NCBI GenBank assembly: GCA_003415625.1
Contig: PYIU01000003.1
Coordinates: 7,546,053-7,610,052 of the forward strand
Reading direction: 5' to 3'
Origin: Aquanectria penicillioides
Taxonomy: Eukaryota; Ascomycota; Sordariomycetes; Hypocreales; Nectriaceae
Length of the DNA stretch: 64,000 nt
The notes below the pieces were generated by a model that worked only from the letters and a program-made list of their open reading frames with translations, had not been told where the DNA came from and ran no database searches. The translations under genes were made by a program, and so were the position numbers. Below, in pieces: positions 1 to 11,286 of the stretch (positions within the stretch are counted from its first letter, which is position 1; every line of letters starts with the position of its first letter).

Positions 1-45
1 CTCCAAGCTGAATCCACGGCTGCAGTTGAGGAACTGGTTCCGGCC

Positions 46-1991
46 ATGGACCAAGTTGCGGCTGCGAAACCCCTGGCGAAGAGACAGCGCCGTCAACCAG
101 ACACATCCAAGAGCAGCAAAGCACATGCAAAACCTGCGCCGAGGCTCACCAAAGGCAAGGTACCAAAGGCAAAGGGTCAGTCAAATGAGGATGGCCAAAA
201 TCGCCTACATACCCTGCCGCCCGAAATCCTCTCAATGGTTCTGGGCAACGTCAATGATATTCAAACCATTCTTGCCCTAACCCGGACTTGCAAAGAATTT
301 CATTCCAGTATGACGCCTCGTCTTTACCGGCGCATCGCTGTTGCTGCCATGTTTCATGCACACATTTCTCGGCTCATTCGCAAGACCGAACCACTGCTGT
401 CCATCAGTCAAAAGAAGCAGCTGAAGAAGGAAGGTAAATACAAGGGCCAGCAAGAACGGTATTCTTCTGGCCTTGATGAAAATTTGATACCATCTTGTGC
501 ATCCTACGTGCATCAATTGGTTATGGGTGTTGCAAATCCTGGCAGAAAGCACAGGTACATCGTCGAGCGATACCTCGAAGAGGTGCTAAAGAACCTGACC
601 AATTTGGAGGCCCTAGACACCCTAGTACTCACCAAGTGAGTACCAATGCCGCCACGACCCGACTTTGAACTAGCTAACCAAAATTAATAGACCAATTGTT
701 GAGACCATTGCAACGCTGAAACATCTCAAGGCTCTGAGTATTTATCTGGGTCATGAAGACAAGGTAGACACCGCGGCACTGGCTAAAATCAAGAACTTGA
801 AGCACTTGAGCCTCAGTGATGTTCGGTGGAGTTGCTCCGACCGACGTCAAAGCCTGCAATCCATTATCGTGAATTCCGCCTCTACGCTCGAAACCCTGTC
901 GATACATGTTGATAGACTCGACCCAGGTCATCATTTGCTAGTTGATTGGGGAAAGAGAGCTAGATTGGACGCACTAAAATCTCTCTCTTTAAAATGCTAT
1001 CATGTTGAAGGAGGCACCATCGAAGCAATGCAAAAAGCTATTGACTTTGCTAAACTAACGAAGCTCGAGGTAGACAGTTTCTACGAGGAAAGTGGAGAAC
1101 TATTTCAACGGCTTATAGTTTTAGCCAACGTTCCATCCTCACAAGGCGAATGTCTAAGCCTGCGACACTTGACCTTGACTATGGAGGGGCCAGAACGACG
1201 TGATAGCCCCGCAAAATTTGAAGCCAAATGTCGCTTCATCTCTTCATTTGACACTTTAGAGACCCTGAAACTCGATCGCTATGGAACGTACCCATCTGAG
1301 GAGGGTCCCAATCCTGGCATTCATGATGCACTCGAACAAGCTATTCTCAAGCATCGTGGCCTCAAGAGTTTAAAGATATACGTTGGCGGAATCGGCTCCA
1401 ATGAATCAATTCGTGCCCTGTCACCGCAGACTGTTAGGGAAATAGTCGATGGGTTACCCCAGCTAAGGGAATTTCAGTTTGTACCAGACAATGAAAAAAT
1501 GGTAAGTATTTGATCTACCTTCCGGTCAATCCATATACTAATGCTCTCTCTTCAACAAGAACGAGATTGCACAATCACTTTCTTACGGTGCTAACCTGTT
1601 TTCCATCGAATTCTGCAACTGGTTCCTCCGCCTGGACCGCGAAGCTCACTTGACAATCCTGTCCGATGTCGTAAAAGCCTTCATGAAGCGTCAGGGGCTC
1701 TCTGAAACATCTGATCTGGGTCGTAAGGTCACTAATATAGTCGGCGGTAGTTCTTATGTTTGGGAGAACAACTGCAATCTCAAAAGAGTTTCGGTGGCCA
1801 ACAGCGAATGGGAACTTGCATCAGCATTCCATGGGAAAGGTGAAAAAGGCACTGGCAAGGCGGAGAAGATAGAAAATGATGATGGGAACTGCAGCGTCTG
1901 GTGCCGGGACATTACAGGAGTCAACCCCTTTCGTATTCATGTCGGGTATGACCCCAATTTTGAGTGGTTGGAGCAAATAGGTTATCAGTAG
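46..1991 (+). CDS. F-box / leucine-rich repeat-like protein
   Basis: Three exons: 46-635, 691-1501 and 1560-1991, with introns of 55 and 58 nt. The first intron starts GTGAGT and ends TAG; the second starts GTAAGT, has a TACTAAT-like branch site and ends AAG. Phases agree across both junctions. Residues about 57-95 look like an F-box (begins LPPEILSMVL, ends with an LYRRI-type helix). The rest is leucine-rich with LxxLxxLxL spacing, as in SCF substrate adaptors that recruit targets for ubiquitination. A basic, lysine-rich N-terminus precedes the F-box. The reading frame stays open to base 1, so the true start may lie left of the window and the CDS may be 5' partial; ATG 46 is the first visible start. 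Target unknown. Confidence 0.75.
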
Positions 1992-3095
1992 ACGAAAGCC
2001 TTGTCTCGCAAAGCACATTTCATCCTCGTCAAGCCTAATACCGTATCATGATCCTATTGAAAAGAGGAACTTGATTGTGCGAGCTCTCTGCGTCAGGAAC
2101 CACTAACTAAATCATGGATTCATCATATTGATTGATCTTCATCTGTGGTGGAATGGTGGTTCTTGTATGATAGATTCTATTCGAGAGGTCCAATGGATCT
2201 CGAGTCTAGGAAGAGCAAAAGGAGTGAGATCGTGTGTTCACAAACAGTTTTACCCTCGCAGACTGAATTGACGAGGAATTATTGTTACTTGTGGTCTATC
2301 AAACAAATCTATCTTGTTGCTTGCCCACAGAGCCGAAGAAATATAAAAAGCAGGGGTGGACATTCGATTACAGGCTATTCAATTTCAGCCGAGAGGCAGT
2401 GTCGTCGACAAGGGCTAACCAACGCAATTGGTCATGAAGGGTAGTTGGCAGTTCAAAGGGTGTTTATATTATAGATGAGTATTGAACATTGCTCGTCAGC
2501 ATAGGTAATTACGCACGCAGCTGTCAGATTTGTCGGATGCGACGGGCAGTATTTCTGATTCTGCGGTTCTACGCCGGCAGTTATCATGTTTTAAAAGCTG
2601 CTGTAGGCCCTCATTGATAGTCTGTCAATTGCACGGGACACCTCATTGATCTAACACGAAAGATAGGAACCTAGTCGAGATCAAGACAGGCGACTCCACC
2701 ACGAATCAGCGCACATGTAACCCGACTTCCGAAGTGGCAGCGACTAGAAACCCCAGAATCTGAATCAGTAGATACAGAGTGCAAGCACGTCAACGATAAC
2801 ACGAGTTCAGATGATAGCACCACGATGCCGATCAGTCTGAACCCGGACTTTGGGATTGGAACTCCACTCATCAGAGTGTAGATGATCGGTATCTTATACT
2901 GGCTCGAGATAAAGGAGTCCATTAAAGTTAGACAATAAAGGAAAGTGCGGACTTAGTTACCGGTATTTTGGGTAGAAGTATTTATTTTTAGAGGAAATTA
3001 ATTTTTTTGGGCGTTTTTAGGCCTTTTAGATAATATAATCTATTGAAATGAATTGTTGTTTTAAGATATATTGAAAAAATTTCATGTGGTTATGG
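1992..3095. other. intergenic, no gene seen
   Basis: Short open frames here have no recognisable domain and no plausible splicing. From about 2930 to 3095 the base composition turns AT-rich and this stretch abuts the truncated 3' end of the SDR remnant, so it may be the scar of a lost insertion. Confidence 0.6.
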
Positions 3096-3489
3096 CCCTA
3101 AGATTATAGAGTTGGCTGCGGATCTGAAATCTTGACAGCGTTGAGAATAAGTACATCCACAACATTCCATCTTGCTTCAAATTTTCCCACAGAACGTGGA
3201 CGTCTGTTGTATTGGCGACATCACAGATGAGACCCGAAACTGTAGCATGAGGATACTCGTGAGTGAGCTGCGTCGCTGCTTCCCTGGTGGAGTCGATTCG
3301 ACGGCCCAGGATAATCACTCGCGTTGCTGAAGCTTGTAAAAACGCTTTTGCAATAGCGAGACTAATTCCAGCATTGCCTCCTGTGACTAGAACCGTCTTC
3401 CCAGCTTGGGTTAGCTCTGGGCGCGAAGGGGAGATGGCCGGGTAGGGATTCCTGTGGAGCGGCTTGGTCATGTTCCATGCAGATTTCAT
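3096..3489 (-). pseudogene. short-chain dehydrogenase/reductase remnant (N-terminal part)
   Basis: Reads from ATG at 3489 leftward. The Rossmann nucleotide-binding motif TGGNAGISLA (TGxxxGxx), a following GRR and a DVANTTDV segment (the acidic residue that contacts adenine) identify the N-terminus of a retinol-dehydrogenase-like SDR. Near 3150-3160 the frame breaks: a single-base shift restores a typical VVDVLILNA strand (NNAG-like region), which then ends at a stop near 3105. The catalytic YxxxK half is missing and replaced by AT-rich DNA. So the gene has one frameshift and a 3' truncation and cannot make an active enzyme. Its position beside the disrupted regulator suggests it once belonged to the neighbouring cluster (inference). 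Confidence 0.7.
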
Positions 3490-3720
3490 ATTGGGGTCCG
3501 AAAATGATGAGGCTTCCCAACTTGTGTTTAGTAGAAATTGATGTTGAAGAACTCGACCACAGTGCCTCTGTGTGCATTATTATATACCGAGCACGGCGAC
3601 CGAGTAAACCCGAGGTCAATCGCTCTTAGCATCCAGACGCCGTCATCCGCTCTGGCATAGAACTCTGGTCTCGCAGAAATCATACAGAGTTCTACTTTAG
3701 TCATCTGCTTATGTTTCGAC

Positions 3721-3737
3721 CTGCGGAAAATCCGCAG
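3721..3737. promoter_or_regulatory. CGG-N5-CCG palindrome, candidate Zn2Cys6 binding site
   Basis: Perfect inverted repeat CTGCGGA-AAA-TCCGCAG, containing CGG(N5)CCG, a spacing class used by dimeric Zn2Cys6 regulators. More TGCGG/CCGCA half-sites follow near 3761, 3804 and 3853. All lie within about 230 bp upstream of the disrupted regulator, so they may be its autoregulatory sites (inference). Confidence 0.4.
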
Positions 3738-3948
3738 CACATGGCTTCATGCCTGCGTCGCTGCGGATGTTTTCGTCACTTGTAGAAAGAGCTCCAAAGA
3801 ATGTCTGCGGCACAAAAGCCCGCCAGATTGGTGTTTGGGCCTCCACTCTTCTCCGCAGCTAACAAACGAAGTGGCTCTGAAGCCGGTCACCCAGTTTCGA
3901 TGACATCAAATCTCCTAATGGTTGCTAACATCTCAGACATCCCAAGAC

Positions 3949-5162
3949 ATGATGAGCCAAAGTTCGAAAAAATGCAGCCTCTAGTCAGGCATGGGCTTGG
4001 CGCAGGGCCTGTGTGGCCTGTAAGTGGTCTAAACGACGCTGCACGAAGCAGGTCGCTGCTTGCAAGCGATGCCATGTCAAGGGAGTGTCCTGTGTTTACA
4101 TGGCGGCACGATCAACGGTAGTCATCCGGAATCATGGAGATCCGGAATATTATAGCAAAGATACCGAAGAGAAAAGCATTGATCCACTAAAGTATCGTCA
4201 CGAGAGTACTTCGGATATCCCATCTTCTTCCCCAGGCCCCAACCAATCTACACTCCTCTCCCTCAGGCCTCCGCATTCTACAACGCCAATCCTTGATCAA
4301 GATACGTGGGCCATGACCATAGATTCATTCAAAGAAGATCATTCTATTCCTGCAGAAACGTCTGCCTTGCTTCCGGACACTCATATCGAACACTTCATCA
4401 AGTGCGTTCAAACTTGGTTTGCAAACTGGGTAACAGAAGGTCGCAGCCCGCTCCATCACCATCAGCTATATCAATCCAGGATGCCTCGGAATGTGCAAGA
4501 TGCATACACTGCTCTGACTATGTACATGAGTCAGAACTCGCGCACCATTGATACCGCGGTGCGGATTATTGAAGAATGCGTTACACAGTTGACCGGGGAT
4601 CAGGCATTGGGCATTGCCGATACCTCCTCTCGAGACGTATTCGACCACTTGAGCAGAGTTCAGAGCCTTCTAGCCTACCAAATTATCAGGTTATTCGACG
4701 GAAACATTCGGATGAGAGCGCAAGCTGATACTCAGCTCCATATCCTTTTCCAATGGAGCCGCGATATGCTGGAGACGACCAAGCAGTCCACAGATCAATA
4801 GATGTTTGTCACATGTTGCTCTTTGGCTTATTGCACAGATGCGGCTGCCTCTCGTTGGAATGACTGGATTCTAGTTGAGAGTGTCCGTCGTACATGGCTT
4901 GTTGCCAACTACATCCAACAGATATATCTCTACTACAAGCTTGGTTGGTCAGAATGTCCCGGTCGTCTCGTCTTCACCATGCGTGATGGACTGTGGGATG
5001 CTCCATCAGCACTTGTTTGGAATAAAACAGTCTCTGGACCACTTTTTTCCCCCAGTATTTGATCACACAGCCATTCTTTCAGATGTTAAATCTATAAAGG
5101 TAGACACTTTTGGGCACGCAATTCTTTCAGTGGAACTTGGTTTACAAAGGTTGGAATATTAG
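3949..5162 (+). pseudogene. Zn2Cys6 transcription factor, disrupted (cluster regulator candidate)
   Basis: The zinc cluster is complete at about 4010-4096: C-x2-C-x6-C-x6-C-x2-C-x6-C (starts CVACKWSKRRC, ends CHVKGVSC). A serine/proline-rich linker and an all-helical effector region follow. Three lesions are visible. (1) Tandem ATGs at 3949/3952 are out of frame with the zinc cluster; one base fewer in the A6 run at 3967-3972 would join them. (2) An in-frame TAG at 4799-4801 interrupts homology; the same frame continues with a segment rich in W and R (WNDWILVESVRRTWLVA) typical of the C-terminus of this family. (3) A frameshift near 5040-5060, at a T6C5 run, after which the ending (DTFGHAILSVELGLQRLE) continues in another frame to 5162. 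An N-terminal intron could explain lesion 1 but no convincing splice pair was found; lesions 2 and 3 are hard to explain that way. Probably the pathway regulator, now inactive or mis-assembled. Confidence 0.7.
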
Positions 5163-5665
5163 AAAGAGAATTAATTTCTATGAATAATTGTTTCATTGGA
5201 TATTCACGAAATGTTGCGAAATTATGGAGATAGGAAGGGACTTTGAGAGGGATAGTGTGAAGAAAAGTCACGAGAAGACTTATGAAACACGAAAATCAAG
5301 AAAGTCAGGAAAATTTAAGTTAACAACTAAAAAAAAAAGATGGGAACAAAATGATGCAAATGACAGAATTGTTGGTAGTCGCCACGAGGCTTCCGGACTC
5401 TAGAAAAAAACGAGCTTCAGCAATATTGCGACAATTGACCGGGCCACATGTTTTATTTATATCTAAAAATCATAGAATAATGTCTCGATACCAGTAACCC
5501 CGACGGCAGCCACAAGATGAATAAGACTTGGGCAAACTATCCTGCCATGTGGGTGACCTTGGGCATCACCTTAGACCATGCATCTGATAGATCTATGTAT
5601 AACTGCTCCATATCATAATCTTAGATACTCCAACGCACATTAAGAACCTCTGGTAATATCTATTA
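5163..5665. other. intergenic, no gene seen
   Basis: Region between the 3' ends of the disrupted regulator and the first P450 (convergent). A-rich, with no domain-bearing frame and no RNA gene recognised. Confidence 0.5.
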
Positions 5666-7300
5666 CTACTTAAAAATCACTTTTTCCCATCCAAACCGCT
5701 TTTCCAGATGTACTTGAATGTCGCCAGCTGGTTTGAGAGACGTCAGGGGGAGCTTCGACTTGTCCATTCTAGGCACGTTGAAATCAGAAGTAGTAGGTGA
5801 CATGTTGAAACCCAATAGCATACTTCCAGCAAATGTTAGGACTTCATAAGATGCGAAATGCCGACCCGGGCAGAGAGTGTTGCCGCCCCCAAACGGCCGG
5901 AAGGCTGCTGTCTGTCGAGCTTTTTGTTCTTTCGTGAGAATTTTGGACTTGAGAAATCTGGTATGATCAAAGATGTCTGCATCTGAACCCCAAGTGGCTG
6001 GATCAGCATGGATGAATGCCGTCGGCATCTGGACTTGTGAACCTTTCTTCAACAGCCAGCGATCCTGGATGACAGTATCTTCATTGGTGTACCGCACAGT
6101 TGCGATACCGCTCGTCATGCGGAGCACTTCTTCATAAGCAGATATGAATATAGGACACTCCTCACGGATGCTGGTGCTTTCAAGGCGAATTTCCGTCCTC
6201 GCCGATGAGCTTTCTAATGTGGCTTCAAGCTCAGCTCGTATGTCTGCAAGCAGATCAGGCCTAGAATAGATTGATATCAACAGCCAAAACGTCGTCGGGA
6301 TGGTGTTGCCAACGATTGCCAAGACTGATCCGAGCAGAGCGCGAGCATTGTTTTCGTTGCTTAACCCCCGTCTAATACCCAAACCCGAGAGTTCCTTGAT
6401 AAACGAGCACGCTGAGTTCAATCCATCATCATTCAGGTAGTCCAAGAATGCACCAACTAGTTCTTTTCGTGACTTTTGTGCTGTCGAGTACCTCCGGGGG
6501 CTCAAAAACCATGGAATTCCAAGCAAGAGGATTTTGATATTTGCTTCCCACAACCTATTCAATGTCAATTAACAGCACCTTCATACCTGATCAAAGATTT
6601 ACTCACCAGAATTTCGTGTTGAGTGATGGGTCAACATTGAACGGGTCTTTCTCTCCAAAGCAAGCCGAATTGTTTGTTTTCATGAAAAGATCTTGGACCC
6701 AAGCGTAGAGGTTAACGGCCTGGTTTGATGGGAACTCGTTCATGGCACACATGAGATTGTTGCGTACGAGACTACATAGCTCCTCTAGGGAAGCCGTCCC
6801 AGGAAGCAATGATGCTTTCTGAACTCTGTGAATCTCGCCATACATTCCTTTTTCAGTATGGGCATCGCGAAAAATGAGCTCAATACCCTCCTCGTCAAAT
6901 CCCATAATCCGACGAAATGCCGGAATCAATGCAGGACTGAACGAAAGAGACGTTGCATTGCGCTGGACTGCCTGGACAAGCTCCGGAGAGGTCACGATAT
7001 AGTTTCGCTGCCCCGACAAGTCAATCGTGAAAATTGGATGCGTTTGTTGGGCGCTGGATGGTGGTTAGCGACAGCGGCAATCATGCACGGTTTTCGATTA
7101 TAAACCACTGACCTGACGACATCAAAATAGCACAAGCCATGCCTTAGTAGTCCATAAATATGGCTGATATATGGGATTCTCTCCTTGATATAAGGGGGCT
7201 CCCTAGGATCTGGTTTTCTTTTTAAGGCCCAGGCGATAATTACCATCAACACACCAAAAATCCCCACTATCTCCAATTTTGACATGCTGCCGAGAGCCAT
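5666..7300 (-). CDS. cytochrome P450, CYP7/CYP8-like class (P450-1)
   Basis: Three exons, read leftward: 7300-7113, 7053-6607 and 6554-5666; introns of 59 and 52 nt, all phases consistent; 507 residues, normal for a microsomal P450. An N-terminal membrane anchor (about residues 8-27) is followed by a short proline-rich hinge. The K-helix ExxR is in YEEVLRMTS, the PERF-equivalent is FDHTRFL, and the haem loop is FRPFGGGNTLCPGRHFA. The triple glycine before the cysteine ligand is typical of the CYP7/CYP8B1-like class, whose animal members oxidise sterols; fungal homologues are often found in terpenoid and steroid-type clusters. It is divergent from the acyltransferase at 7930 across a 629-bp promoter. 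No lesion seen. Likely an ER hydroxylase of a cluster intermediate; the exact substrate cannot be read from sequence. Confidence 0.88.
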
Positions 7301-7929
7301 TGTAATAGACTCTCATGGATGTCAATCCAATTTTTGTTGGATTTATCGTCGTGCTAACTCGTGCGGCACAGCTGCAAGGTGCCTTCGAAAGGCGATATGG
7401 TGGTTACTAAGAACGCTCGCCGTAACTGGGCCTTGAAACGCTTGATCCCCTCCAGACAGGGTCGGGTCACGCTTCCAGGGACTGGGAAGGGACAATAAGT
7501 GGAGATCCAACTGCATTACAGGGTAATAAATTTACGCATTGAAGACACTAAAACAGACGCGACCTGAAGGATTGAAGCAGTGGAGGCTGTGGAGCTGGGG
7601 GGCTACGTGTTGTACGGGGCTGAAGATGGGGTCCGTCCGCTAACTCGGAAATGGGGGCGACAAGATGAGCATTGGCCCACATGGGCTGACGAGGACAGAG
7701 TTGTGTCCCTGGCTTGGTTGTTTGACCCGCCGACCTTTTTTAGACGGGGTCAAGGTGAGTGTGCTGGTGGTGATCCACTGATCACCCATGCACGAGAATT
7801 GTCAGAGGCTGGCATGTACAACCCACATCTTGGATTCTTTGAGAGCCAGCCCCTATGTATCTAGGACTTGCGAACCTCCCAACCCCCGTGTCTTGTGATG
7901 GCCTGGTAGCTGTACCTAAAACCCTTCCA
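7301..7929. promoter_or_regulatory. divergent promoter region, P450-1 / acyltransferase 1
   Basis: The region lies between two start codons pointing away from each other. It contains TGCGGCACA at about 7362-7370, the same 9-mer seen near 3805 upstream of the regulator. An open frame at 7580-7864 has no recognisable domain and is treated as non-coding. Confidence 0.4.
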
Positions 7930-9217
7930 ATGCAGAGCACAATGGCTTGCTGCCTCTATCTTCATCCATTGCTGATCTCTACAGCACAACAATTCTTCTT
8001 CATCTATGTTGCTGGATTTACATCTCGCGACTCCCTCCTTCGACCAATTGGGTTTATTTTATTCCTCGTTTCTACTTTCGTTGCCCTTTCGAATTTCGAA
8101 AACTTCCTGGAGCCGCCAGGATGGGTAGCCCGCACTGTTGCATCGGCGTTTCCGCAAATCTCCTTGACCTACTTTGAGCGCATGATCGTTCGCAAAATTG
8201 AGTTTGTAGACACTGACAACAAGATATCGTCTGAAGACGAGAAACCGGTCAAGCCTCTGCCGACGACAGGCAAGCATCGATCTCGCTTTGCCTTCGGTCA
8301 GGAAGTCGCATCTTCTATGAGAGGTTTGGGGACTCCTTGGGAGATCAGGAACATTCACCATTTTGACTTTCAAGATCCGTCCTACGTGCCATCAGCAACT
8401 AGTTTTGTGCTAGTAAATGCTGCAAAAGTCGTCGCCTGTTATTTCACCCACAAATTGTGCATCAATACACAACTGGGTTTGGATCAGCAGTATATGTCAC
8501 CTCAGCATGTGCCACTCTTTCGTCGGCTTGGCGATGTAAGCTTACACGAGTTGCAAGTTCGGTATATAGCCACTATCACGACGGTCATGTCAATCTTCTG
8601 CTTTATTCAGGGCGGATACTCGCTCACTTCAGCTGTATCAGTCACTATAAACCCAACGGCCGTCAAAGAGTGGCGGCCAATTTTCGGTGAATTGGCAGAT
8701 TCATACTGTCTCCGGACTTTCTGGTCGTGAGTATTCTCAATGGCTTGGCAAGAACTAGTTGCTAACATGTTGTCAGGACCTTTTGGCACCAGGGGCTACA
8801 GAACAATCTTCGGGGACGGCAACTTGGATTGCCGTGAATGTGCTCCGGATCAGATCTTACTCACTGCTTTCTCGATATATGAAGATCTTGATTGCCTTCT
8901 CGCTCTCTGGCTTGGTACACGTCCCGTCCGATATGGGCAGCGCGGTCCCCGCCGCAAAATCGGGCGCCATTCAATTTTTCGCTACGCAGTTGATTGGATT
9001 GATGCTAGAAGATGTGTTTGGAGACATATTCAAACCGCTATGGAAATCAAAGTTAACAAGAACTTTGGCAAGGTTGTTGGGGTACTGTTGGGTAATCACT
9101 TTTCTTGCCTGGTCGGGGCCTGTTAGATGGTTTCCTGTCATTCTAATGCAGAATCGTGAGACTGAACTTATACGTCTCAGTGCATTCAAGCCATTGACAA
9201 AAGTCCTGAGCTGCTAA
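7930..9217 (+). CDS. membrane-bound O-acyltransferase, wax-synthase type (AT-1), frameshifted
   Basis: Two exons: 7930-8726 and 8777-9217, intron 50 nt (GTGAGT...TCAG), phase consistent. Multiple hydrophobic segments, a GLGTPWEIRNI motif and the signature around WRPIFGELADSY...FWSTFWHQ place it in the fungal wax-synthase/MBOAT_2 family (PF13813 type), which includes acetyltransferases of terpenoid clusters such as trichothecene and meroterpenoid pathways. The histidine of FWHQ is the probable catalytic residue. After the intron, the frame giving FWHQ hits a stop near 8839, while the rest of the family-like protein (from TWIAVNVLRI on) continues in another frame. One extra G at the G4 run 8813-8816 would give a 412-residue protein of normal length. 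Start ATG 7930 or 7942; both keep the first membrane segment. Either a real knockout or a consensus error. Role: acetylation of a hydroxyl made by a neighbouring P450 (inference). Confidence 0.72.
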
Positions 9218-9569
9218 TTACACGAAGTTTTGGTTGCCATAGAGATAGAGAGGTAGTTCCTAGCATAAAGATTTACTATCATGTTTCATTTTCGCATTAT
9301 TCAAGATATCTCGATAAACGTGTGGCGAAAGGAAAGAGATAGAGACTTGAAGACAATTAGTTGAACCTCGTAACGGAGACATCGCTCCGGTTTTCAGGCC
9401 GCAAAACAGGCGGATCTTGCCATGACGTGTTTTGGGGTGGCTGACAGGGGTGCGAATTGCTTTATTACCCTGCAGGTGCTTAAATGTAATGTGTTTTGCG
9501 TTGCAACCACCACACTCGATTACTTTCATCACTCCCCAATAAACTTGTTCTTCATACACATACCACAAA
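9218..9569. promoter_or_regulatory. promoter region of P450-2
   Basis: Holds GCCGCA (reverse of TGCGGC) near 9399, about 170 bp before the start codon. ATG 9570 is in a good fungal context (CACAAAATG). No other gene is seen. Confidence 0.35.
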
Positions 9570-11286
9570 ATGCTCTCCCTCTGGACTGCCATTGGCGCCC
9601 TTTTCCTGTCATATGTCGGCCTTAATATTGTTCAACTTACTTTCAACTATAGAAAAGCAAAATCCATCGGCCTTCCGGTTTTGATCACGCTAGTAGATCC
9701 CTCAAATGTTCCTTACCTGCTATGTTCCAGCTGGTTGGAGCCGCTCCTTCGGAAGTGCCTGCCATTTGGACTGGGGAACTTTGTCGAGTACAACAGCCGT
9801 GACTGGAATTACGACAAGATCAACGACCTCCAGGAGCGAATCGGCGACACGTTCATTATTGTGAGTCCCAAGCAGATCCGCGTCTTCACTGGGAATGCCA
9901 AGGCGTCCGACGATCTATGTCGGAGACGCAAGGATTTTGTCAAGGCCGTGGCTTTGTACAAACCACTGGAGATTTTCGGGCGCAACGTTGTTACGACAGA
10001 AGGAGATGACTGGGTAAGGCACCGAAGGATCACGACCCCTCCCTTTACCGAGAGAAACAGCGCGCTTGTGTGGGATGAATCGAAGCGACAGGCTTTGGGC
10101 ATGCTCAAGATGTGGGCAGCGAACCCGGAGGGTGTCATCAATCCCCAGACCGACACCATGACGCTCGCACTCCACGTTCTCACAGCCGCTGGCTTCGGTA
10201 GAAGCTACACATTTGGCAGTGGCTTAGAATGTCCTTCGGAGAACCACACTCTCACATACCGTGATGCCTTGAGTCTCATTCTCGGCAATCTGTTCACTGC
10301 TGTCTTCACAGTTACTGTCAATCTGCCGAGCTGGATCCTGCCAACCAAATTCAGAGAAATTCAGGATGCCGTGATCAATTTCCGCCAATACATGACAGAG
10401 ATGGTTGCCGAGGAGCGTGAGGCCATGGACGCGGGAGCATCTGAGCAGGACACGTTGATGAGTATTCTGGTTAGAGCTTCAGAGAATCAAAATTCAGAAG
10501 GGAAGGGAGCCCGTCACTTAACTGATTCCGAGATTTACGGCAATTTATTCAGCTATAATTTGGCGGGCCACGAGACAACCTCAAACACTCTTGCTTACGC
10601 AATGATTCTTCTCGCGGCAAACCCAGAATGGCAGGATTGGGCGGCGGAAGAGGTCAACAAAGTCACATCAGGAGTCGCCCTAGAAGAGCTGGATTACGAG
10701 ACATATTACCCCCAGTTAAAGCGATTACTCGCCATCATGGTGAGAGATTAACCATACTTTGGTCATCTTCAACCTCCCGCTAACCCAACTGCAGCACGAA
10801 ACTCTACGATTATTTGGTGCGGCAAGGGCGGTGCCCAAGACTACACTGGTGGACCAGACATTGAAGATCAACGGGAAATCGTACACGATACCAAAGGCGA
10901 CCTTCATTGGCGTCAATTTGGCGGGCCTACACACGTCTTCGGCATCTTGGGGCGCAAACTCGCTGGAATGGCTTCCTAGCCGGTGGATCTCGCGCGACGA
11001 GACGGGCCAAGAAAAGCCAGCTTCGATACCTACAGGCGCCTTTTTACCCTGGGCTGCCGGGCCGCGCGTGTGCCCAGGCAAGAAGTTTTCGCAGGTGGAG
11101 TTTGTCGCCGTACTGGCGTGTCTATTAAAAGGATACCGAGTGGAACCGGACACTGGCGGCACGCTGAGCAAGGCGGCGGCGTCTTGCATATTGATGAACG
11201 AGGCGAAGCAATCTAGCTTCAATTTCCTGCTCAAGGTGAAGCATCCCGAAAGAATTAGGCTCCGGTGCCTGCCGCGAAACGCATGA
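9570..11286 (+). CDS. cytochrome P450 (P450-2)
   Basis: Two exons: 9570-10739 and 10795-11286, intron 55 nt (GTGAGA...TGCAG), phase 0; 553 residues. Order of parts: N-terminal membrane anchor (residues about 3-22), C-helix WxxxR in DDWVRHRR, I-helix oxygen-binding motif AGHETTS, K-helix ExxR in HETLRLFG immediately after the intron, and haem loop FLPWAAGPRVCPGKKF. The W-x-x-G-P-R-x-C-P-G haem loop is of the CYP3/CYP4-like fungal type and differs from the other five P450s here. ATG chosen from the strong context and because it precedes the anchor directly. Same orientation as P450-3, 1.5 kb downstream. Intact. Likely an ER-bound oxidase of the cluster; substrate unknown. Confidence 0.9.

Noticed and set aside
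2145..2444. 99-codon open frame right of the first F-box gene
   Set aside because: No domain, no plausible start context, and codon use unlike the neighbours.
7580..7864. 94-codon open frame in the P450-1/AT-1 promoter
   Set aside because: Tryptophan- and glycine-rich low-complexity translation, lies in a bidirectional promoter and matches nothing known.
8759..8840. Alternative 5' part of AT-1 exon 2 in the downstream frame, without a frameshift
   Set aside because: It would discard the conserved FWHQ motif, which is encoded directly after the well-formed intron in the other frame.
9809..10183. Minus-strand frames inside P450-2
   Set aside because: Shadows of a P450 with all motifs intact on the plus strand.
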